From contig JALHQH010000025.1 of the NCBI GenBank assembly GCA_022842065.1, forward strand, positions 31,316-95,315: a DNA stretch of 64,000 nucleotides. Reading direction: 5' to 3'. The notes below the pieces were generated by a model that worked only from the letters and a program-made list of their open reading frames with translations, had not been told where the DNA came from and made no database searches. Below are positions 1 through 10,483 of the stretch, piece after piece. The translations under genes were made by a program, and so were the position numbers. This DNA is from Caldilineaceae bacterium (GTDB taxonomy: Bacteria; Chloroflexota; Anaerolineae; Caldilineales; Caldilineaceae). The first letter of the stretch is position 1. Every line of letters begins with the position of its first letter.

Positions 1-1
1 T

Positions 2-922
2 ATTCTCGGCGCCGCCTTTGTACAGTTGGACATTAAGGAACATACAACAGGCCGGCAGTGGCGCGTGATCTTTAGTGGCGACATCGGCCGCAGTGAATCA
101 GCCATTTTGCCCGCACCGGAAGTGCCTGCGGCGGCTGATATTGTGATCATGGAGAGCACCTATGGTGATCGCCTACATGGGGACATGGGCGCTTCCCGCA
201 AGCAACTGCGCGATATTGTTAACGCCACCGTCCGCCGGCGTGGCAAGGTGATTATTCCCGCCTTTGCGGTGGGGCGCACGCAAGAGTTGGTCTACGCCCT
301 CAACCAGCTTGATGTCAATGGTGATATTCCCGAATTGCCGGTCTTTGTCGATAGTCCGCTGGCCGTCAATGCCACTGATGTCTTTCGCATGCACCCCGAG
401 GCGTGGAACAGCGAGTTGCAACGCTTTATCAATGATGGTGGTCACCAAGCCCCCTTTGATTATAGCAATCTGGAGTATGTGCGCGATGTGCGGCGCAGCA
501 AACAGCTGAACATGTTGTCTGAATCGGCGATCATCATCAGTGCGAGTGGCATGGCGGAAAGTGGACGCATCCTCCATCACCTGAAAAATAATATTGAGCA
601 ACGCGAGAATACAATTCTGATTGTCAGCTTTCAGGCCCAAGACACCTTGGGCCGCCGCATCCAATCCGGCGAGAAGCGAGTACGCATCTTTGGGGAAGAA
701 TATAATGTCAATGCCCGGGTCGAGTCGATTGAAGGCTATAGCGCCCATGCCGATCAACAAGGGCTTCTGGCCTGGGCTGCACCCTTTGACCGCCGCCGCT
801 TGCAACAGTTCTTTCTGGTACATGGTGAGCCTGATGCCATGCACGTTTTGGCCGATAAATTGCAGGATGAAGGGGTTGCCCGGGTGACAATGCCCACCCG
901 TGGCCAAAGCTTTACTTTCTAA
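2..922 (+). CDS. beta-CASP metallo-beta-lactamase RNA nuclease, 5'-truncated by window edge
   Basis: C-terminal part of a metallo-beta-lactamase/beta-CASP/RMMBL protein, a family of zinc-dependent RNA endo- and exonucleases (CPSF73-like in archaea and eukaryotes, with bacterial homologues). The frame is open from base 2 and reads [13 protein letters not shown] before the first TTG at 26, so the gene starts upstream of the window and the N-terminal HxHxDH zinc site is missing here. Visible: SGDIGR (motif 4 Asp), MESTYGDR (beta-CASP motif A Glu), a beta-CASP core ending in [24 protein letters not shown] (motif B His) and [16 protein letters not shown] (motif C His in the RMMBL domain). All expected C-terminal catalytic motifs are intact, so it is probably an active RNA-processing enzyme; substrate unknown. 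Confidence 0.9.
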   Translation: MLGAAFVQLDIKEHTTGRQWRVIFSGDIGRSESAILPAPEVPAAADIVIMESTYGDRLHGDMGASRKQLRDIVNATVRRRGKVIIPAFAVGRTQELVYALNQLDVNGDIPELPVFVDSPLAVNATDVFRMHPEAWNSELQRFINDGGHQAPFDYSNLEYVRDVRRSKQLNMLSESAIIISASGMAESGRILHHLKNNIEQRENTILIVSFQAQDTLGRRIQSGEKRVRIFGEEYNVNARVESIEGYSAHADQQGLLAWAAPFDRRRLQQFFLVHGEPDAMHVLADKLQDEGVARVTMPTRGQSFTF

Positions 923-1065
923 AATCGTAACACTTCAGATGCATCGTACCTGACACACTAACTAAAAGCAGAGAGTTTTGTAAGGTACCGAAACTTATCG
1001 GCCTGATGTTGCGTCTGATCATCTATAATCTTTATTTACTCACCAACAGCACAAAGGAGTTTCCT

Positions 1066-2190
1066 ATGCCTCTGCCGATCCCGAAGCGCGTATGGTGGCG
1101 ACGATTGTCGCTCGCCTTCGTCATTATTTCTGCTTTGTTGATCACTTCCTCGCCGCTGGTAGCGAATGCCTCGGCCCTGCATTCGCCCCATTACACCGGC
1201 GTCTATTACTGGGTCCAACCCGGGGATACCTTGAGCGAGATCGCCGTCTGGCACGGCACATCGGTTCATGCGTTGATGCAGGCAAATGGGCTGGCCAATC
1301 CTAACCACATTTATGTGGGGCAGAAACTTTATATTCCAGCCAGCTACGGTGGCCGTCCCGGTGGTTATCCCGGTGGTTATCCCGGTGGCCATCAGGGTGG
1401 ACCCACCTGCGCCTTCTACCATACTGTGCAATATGGGCAGACCCTTTCCCACATTGCCGCCTATTATGGGGTGAATGTCCATACCCTGGCGCAAATCAAT
1501 GCGATCTACAACTGGAATCATGTCTATGCGGGCCAGAAACTTTGCATTCCGGGCGGTTATGTCCCGCCCAAGCCGCCGCCGCCCAAGCCGCACCCGCCCA
1601 AGCCACAGCCACCGCAACCGCCGGCACAATGTAGCTATATTGTGCAATACGGGGACACGCTGGCCAAGATCGCTTATTGGTATGGCACGACCGTCCATAC
1701 ATTGGTTTATTTGAACAATCTCTATAATGTCAACCAGCTCTATGTGGGCCAGGTGCTGATCGTGCCGGGGCAGAATTGTGGACAGCCGCAGCCCCAACCA
1801 ACCCCGCCGCCGGCCAATCAGAATTGGACGGGCAATTACTTCAACAACAAGTACTTGGAGGGTGGCCCAGTCTATACCCGGCAGGATGCGTCGATCAACT
1901 TTGAATGGGGCGGTGGTGGCCCTGGCGGTGGTGTACCCGATGATCGCTTTAGCGTCGCCTGGGATCGCACCGGTTACTTCACCACCGGCACCTACCGCTT
2001 CTATGCCAACGTGGACGATGGCGTGCGCGTCTATGTGGACGGCCACCTGATCATCGACGCCTGGCGTGAACAGCCGACCACCAGTTACTACGGCGATATC
2101 TACCTGGGCGAAGGCAACCACTCGCTCCGTGTTGAATTCTACGAAGAAGGCGGTGGCGCGTCGATTCAGGTTTGGTGGAATCGGCTTTAA
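1066..2190 (+). CDS. secreted triple-LysM, PA14-domain protein
   Basis: Extracytoplasmic carbohydrate/peptidoglycan-binding protein. The start at 1066 is preferred over 1006 because AAAGGAG lies 8 bases upstream and it places a basic stretch plus hydrophobic segment (signal peptide ending near VANASA) at the N-terminus. Three LysM repeats follow (each VQxGxTLxxIA...YVGQxLxIP), separated by glycine/proline linkers (GGYPGGYPGG, then PPKPPPPKPHPPK). The C-terminal ~120 residues match a PA14 fold: NWTGNYFNN at the start, YRFYANVDDGVRVYVDG in the middle, LRVEFYEEGG near the end. LysM binds N-acetylglucosamine polymers; PA14 is usually a sugar-binding module. No catalytic domain is visible, so an adhesin or wall-associated lectin is the likely role. 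Confidence 0.88.
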   Translation: MPLPIPKRVWWRRLSLAFVIISALLITSSPLVANASALHSPHYTGVYYWVQPGDTLSEIAVWHGTSVHALMQANGLANPNHIYVGQKLYIPASYGGRPGGYPGGYPGGHQGGPTCAFYHTVQYGQTLSHIAAYYGVNVHTLAQINAIYNWNHVYAGQKLCIPGGYVPPKPPPPKPHPPKPQPPQPPAQCSYIVQYGDTLAKIAYWYGTTVHTLVYLNNLYNVNQLYVGQVLIVPGQNCGQPQPQPTPPPANQNWTGNYFNNKYLEGGPVYTRQDASINFEWGGGGPGGGVPDDRFSVAWDRTGYFTTGTYRFYANVDDGVRVYVDGHLIIDAWREQPTTSYYGDIYLGEGNHSLRVEFYEEGGGASIQVWWNRL

Positions 2191-2201
2191 AGAGATAAGA
2201 A

Positions 2202-2292
2202 GACACGAGATACGAGATACGAGACACGAGATTGGGAGGTTATGCTAGTCTCCTGTCTCGTATCTCGTATCTCGTATCTCGTATCTCGTGTC
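2202..2292. repeat. inverted array of ACGAGAT-type words at a convergent junction
   Basis: Words of the form GATACGAGATACGAGACACG occupy the left half and their reverse complements the right half. The outer arms 2202-2223 and 2271-2292 are a perfect 22-bp inverted repeat. The array starts 12 bases after the LysM gene stop and its last bases overlap the stop codon (TAG, 2292-2294 on the minus strand) of the dehydratase, so it probably acts as a bidirectional terminator. Confidence 0.85.
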
Positions 2293-4034
2293 TAAAACTT
2301 CGGCTGTGCCGTCACCCCTACCGGGTCGCGGCCGCGGAGGAAGTCAAAATCAACCCCGTCTGGGGCTTGTAAAACATGACTGAGGTAGAGCTGGCCGTAA
2401 CCGCGGCTGTAGGCAAGCGCTGGCGCTTGCCAATGAGTGCGGCGACGGGCCAGCTCTGTTTCGTCTACATGCAAAGTCAACCGGTGGTTGGCTAGATCCA
2501 ACTCAATCTCATCCCCATCCTCAACCAACGCTAATGGCCCGCCGATCGCACTCTCCGGAGCGACGTGCAGCACAATCGTCCCATAAGCCGTGCCACTCAT
2601 GCGCGCATCGGAGATACGCACCATATCGCGCAACCCTTGTTTGAGTAACTTTTCGGGGATCGGCAGATTGCCCACTTCCGGCATCCCTGGCCCGCCCACT
2701 GGCCCGGCATTTTGGAGCACCAATATATCTTCGGCCTTGACATCCAGGTTGGGATCGTTGACCCTTTCCTTCAGATCCTGAATACTCTTAAAGACAATCG
2801 CACGCCCACGGTGTTGTAGTAAACTAGCGGTGGCCGCGGCATGTTTGATCACCGCACCATCGGGGGCGAGGTTGCCCCGTAGCACGGTCAAGCCGCCTTC
2901 CGGTTGTAGCGGTTCCGCCAGGGGGCGGATAATGTCACGGTTGTGTACCTTGGCATTGGCTACATTTTCGGCCATCGTTTTGCCGGTTACCGTCAGCGCA
3001 TCGCCATGCAGCAGGGGCAGCAGCTCTTTGAGCACGGCGGGAATACCCCCAGCGTAGAAGAGATCTTCCATCTGATACTTGCCACTGGGACGCATATTGG
3101 CGATCAGCGGTGTGCGCCGGCTGATCTCACCAAAGAGGTCCAGTGGTAGCTCGATCCCCAGCCGACCAGCAACCGCAGGCAGATGCACGACGGCATTGGT
3201 GCTGCCGCCGACGGCACATAACAAGGTAATCGCGTTTTCCAACGCTTCACGCGTGATAATCTGCGAGGGGCGGACGCCCTCTTGGGCCAATGTGACAATC
3301 CGGCGGCCCACCTGTTCGGCCAGTTGCAAACGGCGCGTGTCCGCTGCGGGGATGGCCCCGTTGCCGGGGAAGGCAATGCCCAGCGCTTCCATGAGCGAGT
3401 TCATCGTTGACGCCGTGCCCATCACCATACAGTGACCGCGACTGCGCACCACCCCATTTTCAATCGCACGATATTCGGCTTCATCAATGGTGCCTGCGCG
3501 CAACTCGTCGCTAAAGCGGCGGCAATCGGTACACGCGCCTAGAATCTGGCCATTGTAATTGCCGTTGAGCATTGGCCCACCGGAGAGCATAATCGCCGGC
3601 AGATCAGCGCTGACCGCGCCCATAAGCGCGGCCGGGATCGTCTTGTCGCAGTTGACGAGCAAGACAACCGCGTCAATCGGTTGGCCGCGAATCATCTCTT
3701 CCGTATCCATTGCGGCCAGGTTACGACAGAGCATCGAAGTGGGGCTGAGGAAGACTTCGCCCAGTGAAATAGTGGGAAATTCCAGTGGAAAGCCACCCGC
3801 CTGCCAGACGCCACGCTTCACCGCCTCGGCGACCTCGCGCAGATTGCTGTTACAGTTGTTCAGTTCGCTGTAGGTGTTGCAGATGCCGATCACCGGACGT
3901 TGCAGGTCGGTATCATCAAAGCCCATCGCTTTGGTAAACGCGCGATGGGTAAAGCCGGCGACCAGCGACTCGTTAAAGAAAGCCGCGCTGCGGCTGGGCA
4001 ATGGTCCGGTTTCCTCTTTTTGGGTGGTAGACAT
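2292..4034 (-). CDS. IlvD/Edd-family dehydratase, probably sugar-acid (pentonate) type
   Basis: Fe-S dehydratase that removes water from a hydroxy acid. The ILVD/EDD fold is clear: Cys-bearing motifs VNCDKTIPA, GACTDCRRF and GHCMVMGTASTM, and the C-terminal SDARMSGTAYGTIVLHV and GGPLALVEDGDEIELD. The ACTDCRRF and GHCMVMGT forms resemble L-arabonate/D-xylonate dehydratases more than biosynthetic dihydroxy-acid dehydratase, so the likely role is pentose-acid catabolism; substrate is inferred only. The start at 4034 is chosen over 4052 because GAGGAG sits 5-6 bases before it. About 580 residues, normal for the family. A -10 TATAAT promoter lies 64 bases upstream. No sugar transporter or regulator is adjacent. 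Confidence 0.85.
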   Translation of the reverse strand: MSTTQKEETGPLPSRSAAFFNESLVAGFTHRAFTKAMGFDDTDLQRPVIGICNTYSELNNCNSNLREVAEAVKRGVWQAGGFPLEFPTISLGEVFLSPTSMLCRNLAAMDTEEMIRGQPIDAVVLLVNCDKTIPAALMGAVSADLPAIMLSGGPMLNGNYNGQILGACTDCRRFSDELRAGTIDEAEYRAIENGVVRSRGHCMVMGTASTMNSLMEALGIAFPGNGAIPAADTRRLQLAEQVGRRIVTLAQEGVRPSQIITREALENAITLLCAVGGSTNAVVHLPAVAGRLGIELPLDLFGEISRRTPLIANMRPSGKYQMEDLFYAGGIPAVLKELLPLLHGDALTVTGKTMAENVANAKVHNRDIIRPLAEPLQPEGGLTVLRGNLAPDGAVIKHAAATASLLQHRGRAIVFKSIQDLKERVNDPNLDVKAEDILVLQNAGPVGGPGMPEVGNLPIPEKLLKQGLRDMVRISDARMSGTAYGTIVLHVAPESAIGGPLALVEDGDEIELDLANHRLTLHVDETELARRRTHWQAPALAYSRGYGQLYLSHVLQAPDGVDFDFLRGRDPVGVTAQPKF

Positions 4035-4097
4035 GGTGGCTCCTCTTCTCATGGTGTGGGTGGGGATTGCGTAGATTGAGTAGTTTACACTGCGGTC

Positions 4098-4126
4098 ATT
4101 ATACTTGCCCTGAGGACGTGGTGCAA
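4098..4126 (-). promoter_or_regulatory. sigma-70 promoter of the dehydratase
   Basis: On the minus strand: TTGCAC, 17-base spacer, perfect TATAAT. It ends 64 bases before the chosen start codon. A 16-bp operator-like inverted repeat (AATCGAA-AA-TTCGATT, 4176-4191) lies about 50 bases further upstream and could bind a regulator. Confidence 0.6.
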
Positions 4127-4276
4127 TTATTCAAAAATAGCCCTACTTGCATAATTCTGCGCAAGCGCGCCGTCAAATCGAAAATTCGATTGGCAGAATC
4201 TGTCAACATTAAGCTGATCAGCGTAAACAGCGGTCAAACAGTGGCCAAATGGCGGCAAATGGTCTGACGAACGCGT

Positions 4277-4305
4277 TTGACAAGTAGCGCGCTCCGTATT
4301 ATACT
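4277..4305 (+). promoter_or_regulatory. consensus sigma-70 promoter without a downstream gene
   Basis: TTGACA (4277-4282), 17-base spacer, TATACT (4300-4305). This is the best promoter match in the window, yet no protein gene follows for almost 400 bases. A strong terminator lies at 4464-4508, which defines a transcript of about 200 nt. Confidence 0.75.
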
Positions 4306-4311
4306 GTCTGC

Positions 4312-4508
4312 AACCGTACTTGATTGTCGCTTCGACAGAGCGCTCATCACCCCCCAGTCGATGATCGGTGCTCCAATGTTCGAAAGGAACAAACAGAACG
4401 TGGTTCAAAAAATAGTGAAACGAACATGGATGCGCTGTTCGCTCTCAACCTACTTTATTGTGTAAAACACCTGGGTACCTTTGTGCGTATCTAGGTGTTT
4501 TTGTTTTT
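4312..4508 (+). ncRNA. candidate small structured RNA (~195 nt), 6S-like in size
   Basis: Bounded by the consensus promoter at 4277-4305 and a 15-bp terminator. The interior can fold as one long irregular hairpin: CGAC plus AGCG plus CATC near 4330-4348 pair with GATGCGCT and GTTCG near 4428-4441, and CCAATGTTCG (about 4373-4382) pairs with CGAACATGG (4421-4429), leaving a one-sided bulge of about 24 nt. No credible coding frame. Size, an isolated strong promoter and a long rod with an internal loop recall 6S RNA, but I cannot show conserved 6S bases. An unrelated sRNA is equally possible. Confidence 0.5.
4464..4508 (+). terminator. rho-independent terminator of the small RNA
   Basis: Stem 4464-4478 (AAAACACCTGGGTAC) pairs with 4487-4501 (GTATCTAGGTGTTTT) over 15 bp with two G-U pairs, followed by TTTTTGTTTTT. 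Confidence 0.8.
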
Positions 4509-4695
4509 CACCCATTTATGGGTACAGTGTTATGGATTGTGTTTGTCTGCATCGCTCCTCAGCTTGTGAATCAGCTGTTGTGAATCGGCGCTTTACAAGA
4601 TGGTGTGGCAAATCAGCTGTCTTTAGCAAATCAATTCTCAATACCCTATTTTGATATCTACGAACAGATATCTACCAAGAGGAAGAGGTGAGATA

Positions 4696-4947
4696 ATGGA
4701 TTCAACCGCTAGCAGAATCGTCAAAGCTCGTCAATATGCCGAAGAACGTGATCGGCGCATCCGCGTCCACAGTTTCGAAGTTGAGCTCCATGGTGAAAAT
4801 TCCAATCATCTCGTGCATTATGAGCGGGGCACGTGGAGTTGCGATTGCGAAGAGTTTATCATGCGTGGCGTCTGTGCCCATGTGATGGCCATGGAAGAGA
4901 TCCTCGGCGAAGCCGTGCAACCCGCCGTGCTGGCATCCGCCGTCTAA
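4696..4947 (+). CDS. small SWIM zinc-finger protein
   Basis: 83 residues. The SWIM signature CxCx(8)CxH is seen as C49, C51, C60 and H62 (WSCDCEEFIMRGVCAHV). SWIM domains bind zinc and mediate DNA or protein contacts, usually as part of larger SNF2 or transposase proteins; a stand-alone SWIM protein of this size is uncommon. The start at 4696 follows GAGGTGAG; the longer frame from 4651 lacks a ribosome site. It is monocistronic, with its own terminator at 4980-5017. The function is unknown; a DNA-binding accessory role is inference. Confidence 0.8.
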   Translation: MDSTASRIVKARQYAEERDRRIRVHSFEVELHGENSNHLVHYERGTWSCDCEEFIMRGVCAHVMAMEEILGEAVQPAVLASAV

Positions 4948-4979
4948 GCGAGGCATCTCTACAACTACATAATCTTGCT

Positions 4980-5017
4980 GCAAGAGCAGAGCAGAACTTC
5001 GGCTCTGCTCTTGCTTT
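4980..5017 (+). terminator. rho-independent terminator after the SWIM gene
   Basis: Perfect 13-bp stem GCAAGAGCAGAGC (4980-4992) / GCTCTGCTCTTGC (5002-5014), 9-base loop, then TTTG. Confidence 0.8.
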
Positions 5018-5104
5018 GTCCGCACTTCCTGTTGCGCTTACCTCTAGCTTTTTTATTTCTTACGAAGGTTATGATATTCTGAGCGCAATGCAAACATTGT
5101 ATTA

Positions 5105-5131
5105 TCAGTAGACCGCAGTGTAGTCTACTGA
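5105..5131. promoter_or_regulatory. 9-bp inverted repeat upstream of the flippase-like gene
   Basis: TCAGTAGAC-9-GTCTACTGA lies 30 bases before the TTG start of the membrane protein. It may be an operator or a 5' leader hairpin; nothing more can be said. Confidence 0.35.
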
Positions 5132-5160
5132 TTATGTAATCATTTAGGTGAACTAATCCC

Positions 5161-6177
5161 TTGAAACGATACTGGCAGTTGCTGATCGGCCTTTTGATCA
5201 GCGCCTTTTTTATTTATCTGGCCTTGCCTGGTCTGCACCTCGGTGAGGTACAGGCCTCCTTGCAAAGCGCAAATTACTGGTGGATTCTGCCCGGCATTCT
5301 GGTCTACTTTGTCGGGCTTTGGGCGCGTAGTTGGCGCTGGCATTATACCCTCCGGCATTTGAAAGTCATCCCGCTCGCGCGTCTCTTCCCCCTGATCTGT
5401 ATCGGTTACTTCGGCAACAATGTTTACCCTTTTCGCGCCGGCGAAGTCATCCGTTCCTATGTCCTCAAACAGCAAGAGGATGTGCCGATCAGCTCCAGCC
5501 TGGCCACCGTGCTGATCGAACGGGTCTTTGATGGGCTGGTCATGTTGATCTTTGTCTTTCTGGCCCTACCTTTTGCCCCGGCGCTACCTACAACCTATCG
5601 TAACCTTGTGATTCTGTTAACAGTCTTATTAATGGGGGCAACGGCGGTCTTTGTCTGGATGGCGACCCAGCCGCAGGTGCTGGATCGGGTCTACCAATGG
5701 GGTGCGGCGCACTTTCTGCCCAAGGGCATTCGTGGGCGGGTGGATGAGTTTTACGGGCGCTTTATGGTAGGTTTGCAAAGCCTGAGTCGGCGCAGCGATG
5801 TGCTGATGATCTTTGCTACTTCGATCGTGATCTGGCTCATGGAAACGGTGAAGTATTGGTTTGTCATGCACGCTTTCCCCTTTACCGTCAGCTTTCTCGT
5901 CTTGATGTTGATGAATGGGCTGGTCAACCTGGCCACGACCTTGCCCTCGGCACCAGGCTACATCGGCACCTTTGATACACCAGGGATCGAAACGTTGGCG
6001 GCCTTTGGGGTTGACCGTAACTTGGCGGCCAGCTATACTTTTACTTTGCACGCGGCTCTTTGGTTGCCGGTAACGTTAGTGGGCGCTTATTATTTTTGGC
6101 GGGCCCACCTGCGTTGGAATGATTTTACACAGGCGCAGGCGCAAGCCGGCCAAGCCCAAACAAATCAAGAAGTGTAA
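5161..6177 (+). CDS. lysylphosphatidylglycerol-synthase-TM / flippase-like membrane protein
   Basis: 338 residues, TTG start preceded by AGGTGA. Hydrophobic from residue 5, with about eight predicted membrane segments. The family signatures are visible: WARSWRWHYTLRH after the second segment, FGNNVYPFRAGEVIRSYVLKQ, and TVLIERVFDGLVMLIFVFLALP. This is the UPF0104/YbhN/AglD group, related to the N-terminal flippase half of MprF. Members move lipids or lipid-linked sugars across the membrane; no catalytic synthase domain is attached here. The gene precedes UDP-glucose dehydrogenase in the same direction, which fits a role in envelope glycan or lipid export, but the 190-base gap makes a shared operon uncertain. 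Confidence 0.85.
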   Translation: MKRYWQLLIGLLISAFFIYLALPGLHLGEVQASLQSANYWWILPGILVYFVGLWARSWRWHYTLRHLKVIPLARLFPLICIGYFGNNVYPFRAGEVIRSYVLKQQEDVPISSSLATVLIERVFDGLVMLIFVFLALPFAPALPTTYRNLVILLTVLLMGATAVFVWMATQPQVLDRVYQWGAAHFLPKGIRGRVDEFYGRFMVGLQSLSRRSDVLMIFATSIVIWLMETVKYWFVMHAFPFTVSFLVLMLMNGLVNLATTLPSAPGYIGTFDTPGIETLAAFGVDRNLAASYTFTLHAALWLPVTLVGAYYFWRAHLRWNDFTQAQAQAGQAQTNQEV

Positions 6178-6281
6178 TAAGTTGATTACGCATTTCGCCG
6201 CACTGTCGCTTCATCGCTAATGCGAGCAGCGCGTAAATGCGAGCATTCTATCGGCGAATTGTGTTGTTGTTATACGGGCGG

Positions 6282-6309
6282 TTGTCAGTGCATAACAGTT
6301 TGTTAAGAT
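6282..6309 (+). promoter_or_regulatory. possible sigma-70 promoter of ugd
   Basis: TTGTCA (6282-6287), 16-base spacer, TAAGAT (6304-6309), 61 bases before the ugd start. Moderate match. Confidence 0.4.
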
Positions 6310-6370
6310 CTCAAATTATTATGCGATGACAGAGTCGGGTATATTTAATTAATTATCAGGAGTCTCGCAT

Positions 6371-7679
6371 ATGAAAAATATTGCAGTCGCAGGGACAGGC
6401 TATGTCGGCCTCTCCTGTGGTACCTGTTTTGCCGATATGGGCAATCGGGTCACCTTTATCGATATCAGTGAAGAAAAAATTAATATGTTGCAACGGGGCC
6501 AGGTGCCGATCTTTGAGCCGGGTCTCAGTGAAATGATTGAGCGTAATATTAAAGCTGGACGCATGCACTTTACTACCAGCTATGCCGAAGCCTTGGCCAA
6601 TGCTGAGTATGTCTTTATCTGTGTTGGCACCCCTAGTGGCGTTGATGGCGAAGCGGATCTGCAATATGTGCGGATGGCCGCCGAGTCGGTGGCCCAAAAT
6701 ATGGATCACTACCTGATTATCATCAACAAAAGTACGGTACCAGTCGGGACCGGCGACTGGGTGGCCGATATTATCTCTCACAGCCAGCCAGAGCCGATTC
6801 CCTTTGATGTGGTCAGTTGCCCCGAGTTTACTCGCGAAGGTTCTGCGCTCTATGATTTTATGCACCCTGACCGCGTCGTGCTAGGTAGCCACAACCACGA
6901 AGCTGCCGAAAAGGTCGCGCAATTGCATCTGCCTTTGCGCGCCCGCATTGTCGTCACCGATATCCGCACCGCCGAGATGATCAAGTATGCTAGCAACGCC
7001 TTTCTCGCCACCAAGATCAGCTTTATCAATGAGATCGCGGCAATTTGTGAACGATTGGGTGCAGATGTACAGGAAGTCGCCGTCGGTATGGGCTATGATC
7101 GACGGATTGGGCCGGCCTTCTTGAACGCAGGGCTTGGCTACGGTGGTTCTTGCTTTCCAAAAGACGTCAAGGCGCTGGAGCACATGGCCTTGGTGCATGG
7201 TTCGCACCCATCGCTGCTGCGTGCTGTGATCGACATCAACCGTGATGCGCGGCGTTGGGCGGTCTTTAACCTACGCGAAATGCTCGGCGGGCGGCTGGCC
7301 AACAAGCGGATTGGGATTTTGGGGTTGGCCTTTAAGCCCAACACCGATGACATCCGCGAAGCGCCGGCCATTGAAATTTCACGCATGTTACAGAGCGAAG
7401 GGGCAACCGTCTCCGGCTATGATCCGGTGGCGATGAACAATATCGCACGCATGGACAAAAATCTCCATCTGGTCGAAGATCCCTACGAGTTGGCCGAAGG
7501 AGCGGACGCGCTGCTCGTCTGCACCGAGTGGAATGAGTTCAAACAGCTTGACTTGCAGCGCGTCAAAGGGTTGATGAAACAACCGGTCATTGTGGATGGC
7601 CGCAATATCTACGAGCCCAGAATCATGCACAATCTGGGCTTCCAGTACCGTGCTGTAGGCAGAGGAGCAGATTTTACCA

Positions 7680-7690
<11 letters not shown>
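6371..7690 (+). CDS. ugd: UDP-glucose 6-dehydrogenase
   Basis: Cytoplasmic NAD-dependent enzyme oxidising UDP-glucose to UDP-glucuronate for polysaccharide or glycolipid synthesis. 439 residues, normal length. The N-terminal Rossmann motif is [10 protein letters not shown] (8-17); [20 protein letters not shown] binds substrate; the catalytic cysteine is C261 in [12 protein letters not shown]; the C-terminal UDP-binding domain contains [15 protein letters not shown]. Start preceded by AGGAG. The stop overlaps the following M16 peptidase start by 11 bases in another frame, implying translational coupling of otherwise unrelated functions. A UDP-mannuronate type dehydrogenase cannot be excluded. 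Confidence 0.93.
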
Positions 7691-8972
<1,282 letters not shown>

Positions 8973-9078
8973 ATAAGGAAATCGGTAGATAGATATGTGA
9001 TTAAATTTACCTGTTTACTGTGTACCGCTCTACCGATTTACCTGTGTACCGATTTACTTGTGTACCTATCTACCAATA
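8973..9078. repeat. ACCGATTTAC/GGTAGAT word array between the M16 genes
   Basis: Words such as ATCGGTAGATAGAT on the left and CTCTACCGATTTACC, GTACCGATTTAC, TATCTACC on the right. The array begins at the stop codon of the first peptidase gene (the TAG is part of GTAGATA). Unlike most of these arrays it lies between co-directional genes. Confidence 0.75.
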
Positions 9079-9102
9079 TCCTAATTCCTAAGCCGAGTGC
9101 CC

Positions 9103-10365
9103 ATGACTTCAAATGCTATTCCTAACGCCGATGATACAACGCGCGTTGCCCTACCCAATGGCCTAACTGTGCTGGTGCGTGAGAATCACGCAGCCCCGGT
9201 GGTCGTGGTCGAGGGTTACATTCCCACGGGGTCGATCCATGAAAGTGCCACGCAAGCTGGCCTCAGCAGCTTTGTCGCTAGTATGTTAACGCGTGGTAGC
9301 GCCCGCTATAGCTTCGACCTCTTTAACGAAACGGTCGAAGCATTGGGGGCCAGCCTGGGAGCCGGCAGTGATAACCACTTTACCAGCTTCAGCACTACCA
9401 GCTTGAGTGAAGATTTTGCGCAGATGTTGCAGGTGCTTGCCGATGTGGTGCGTAATCCCCTTTTCCCCGAAGAACAGGTGGCCCGTGTCCGTCAACAGCG
9501 GCTGGTCCGCCTGCAAGAACGGGCGCAAGATACCAACCGTATGGCCAGTTTGCGTTTCTTCGAGAGCATCTATGGCGATCATCCCTATGGCCGTTCGGTC
9601 AGCGGTTATACCGAGACGGTGAGCGCACTACAGCGTGCCGATCTGGTCGAGTTTCATGCCAACCATTACACACCAAACGGGGCAATCATCGTAATTGTTG
9701 GCGATGTTGATACCAAACAGGTGCTTGATCTGGTTGAGGCGCAATTCGGCAACTGGACCGGTGCGCCACAAGACGCCAGCGTGCCCGCGCTCGCCCCGGT
9801 TAGCCGCCAACAAATTCACTATCCGATTGCCGGTAAAGTGCAGTCCGACATTGTGGTCGGCGCACCGGCGATTGCGCGCCATCACCCCGACTTCTTTCCC
9901 GTGCGCGTCGCCAATACCGTGCTTGGCCAGTTCGGCATGATGGGGCGCTTGGGCGAACGGGTGCGCGAGGAACAAGGTTTGGCCTATTACAGCTACAGCA
10001 GTGCTGACATCGAGTTACATAGTGGCGTCTGGCTGGCGCAGGCCGGCGTCAACCCCGCTAATGTGCAGCAGGCGATTGATAGCATCCTGGTTGAATTTGT
10101 GCGGATGGGCAGCGAACTCGTGCCCGACGAGGAACTGGCTGATAGTCAGGCTTACCTGACCGGGATCCTGCCCTTGACGCTGGAGACGAATGCCGGCGTT
10201 GCCTCCACGCTGCTAAACATCGAGTGGTACAAGCTCGGTCTCGACTACCTGACCCGGTACAACGAGTTGATTTACCGCGTAACACCTGCTGATCTCCAGC
10301 GGGTGGCGGCACACTATCTAAACCCGGAGCACTGTACGATTGTCGTCTCTGGTCCACCCCAGTAA
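9103..10365 (+). CDS. M16 peptidase-like protein, non-catalytic partner subunit
   Basis: About 420 residues, full M16 fold (VALPNGLTVLVRENHAAPVV near the start; FYTPN-like HYTPNGAIIVIVGDVD in the middle). Where the zinc motif HxxEH should be, the sequence reads GLSSFVASMLTRG, so the metal site is gone. Such proteins pair with the active subunit and shape the substrate chamber, as in mitochondrial processing peptidase and bacterial M16B heterodimers. ATG at 9103 or GTG at 9097 could be the start; neither has a strong ribosome site. It is encoded directly after the active subunit. Confidence 0.88.
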   Translation: MTSNAIPNADDTTRVALPNGLTVLVRENHAAPVVVVEGYIPTGSIHESATQAGLSSFVASMLTRGSARYSFDLFNETVEALGASLGAGSDNHFTSFSTTSLSEDFAQMLQVLADVVRNPLFPEEQVARVRQQRLVRLQERAQDTNRMASLRFFESIYGDHPYGRSVSGYTETVSALQRADLVEFHANHYTPNGAIIVIVGDVDTKQVLDLVEAQFGNWTGAPQDASVPALAPVSRQQIHYPIAGKVQSDIVVGAPAIARHHPDFFPVRVANTVLGQFGMMGRLGERVREEQGLAYYSYSSADIELHSGVWLAQAGVNPANVQQAIDSILVEFVRMGSELVPDEELADSQAYLTGILPLTLETNAGVASTLLNIEWYKLGLDYLTRYNELIYRVTPADLQRVAAHYLNPEHCTIVVSGPPQ

Positions 10366-10371
10366 GCTAAG

Positions 10372-10412
10372 CCAGTAACAATTGCCAATTAATAATTATC
10401 AATTGTTACTGG
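10372..10412 (+). terminator. hairpin after the M16 pair
   Basis: Perfect 13-bp stem CCAGTAACAATTG (10372-10384) / CAATTGTTACTGG (10400-10412) just after the stop codon. It lacks a long T tract, so terminator activity is probable rather than certain. Confidence 0.55.
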
Positions 10413-10483
10413 GTTCTCTCCCCTATGCCGTATGACAGACGTAGTGTCAGCTTATCCAACTACCCAACCCAAGAAGCGACCAC

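Noticed and set aside
173..907. Long minus-strand open frame opposite the beta-CASP gene
   Set aside because: Shadow of the real gene: the plus strand has all family motifs, and the antisense product has none.
1036..2121. 361-codon minus-strand open frame opposite the LysM gene
   Set aside because: Antisense of a repetitive, GC-biased coding region; composition is not protein-like.
4277..4465. 62-codon plus-strand frame inside the small RNA region
   Set aside because: Starts within the -35 box and lacks a ribosome site; the non-coding explanation is stronger.
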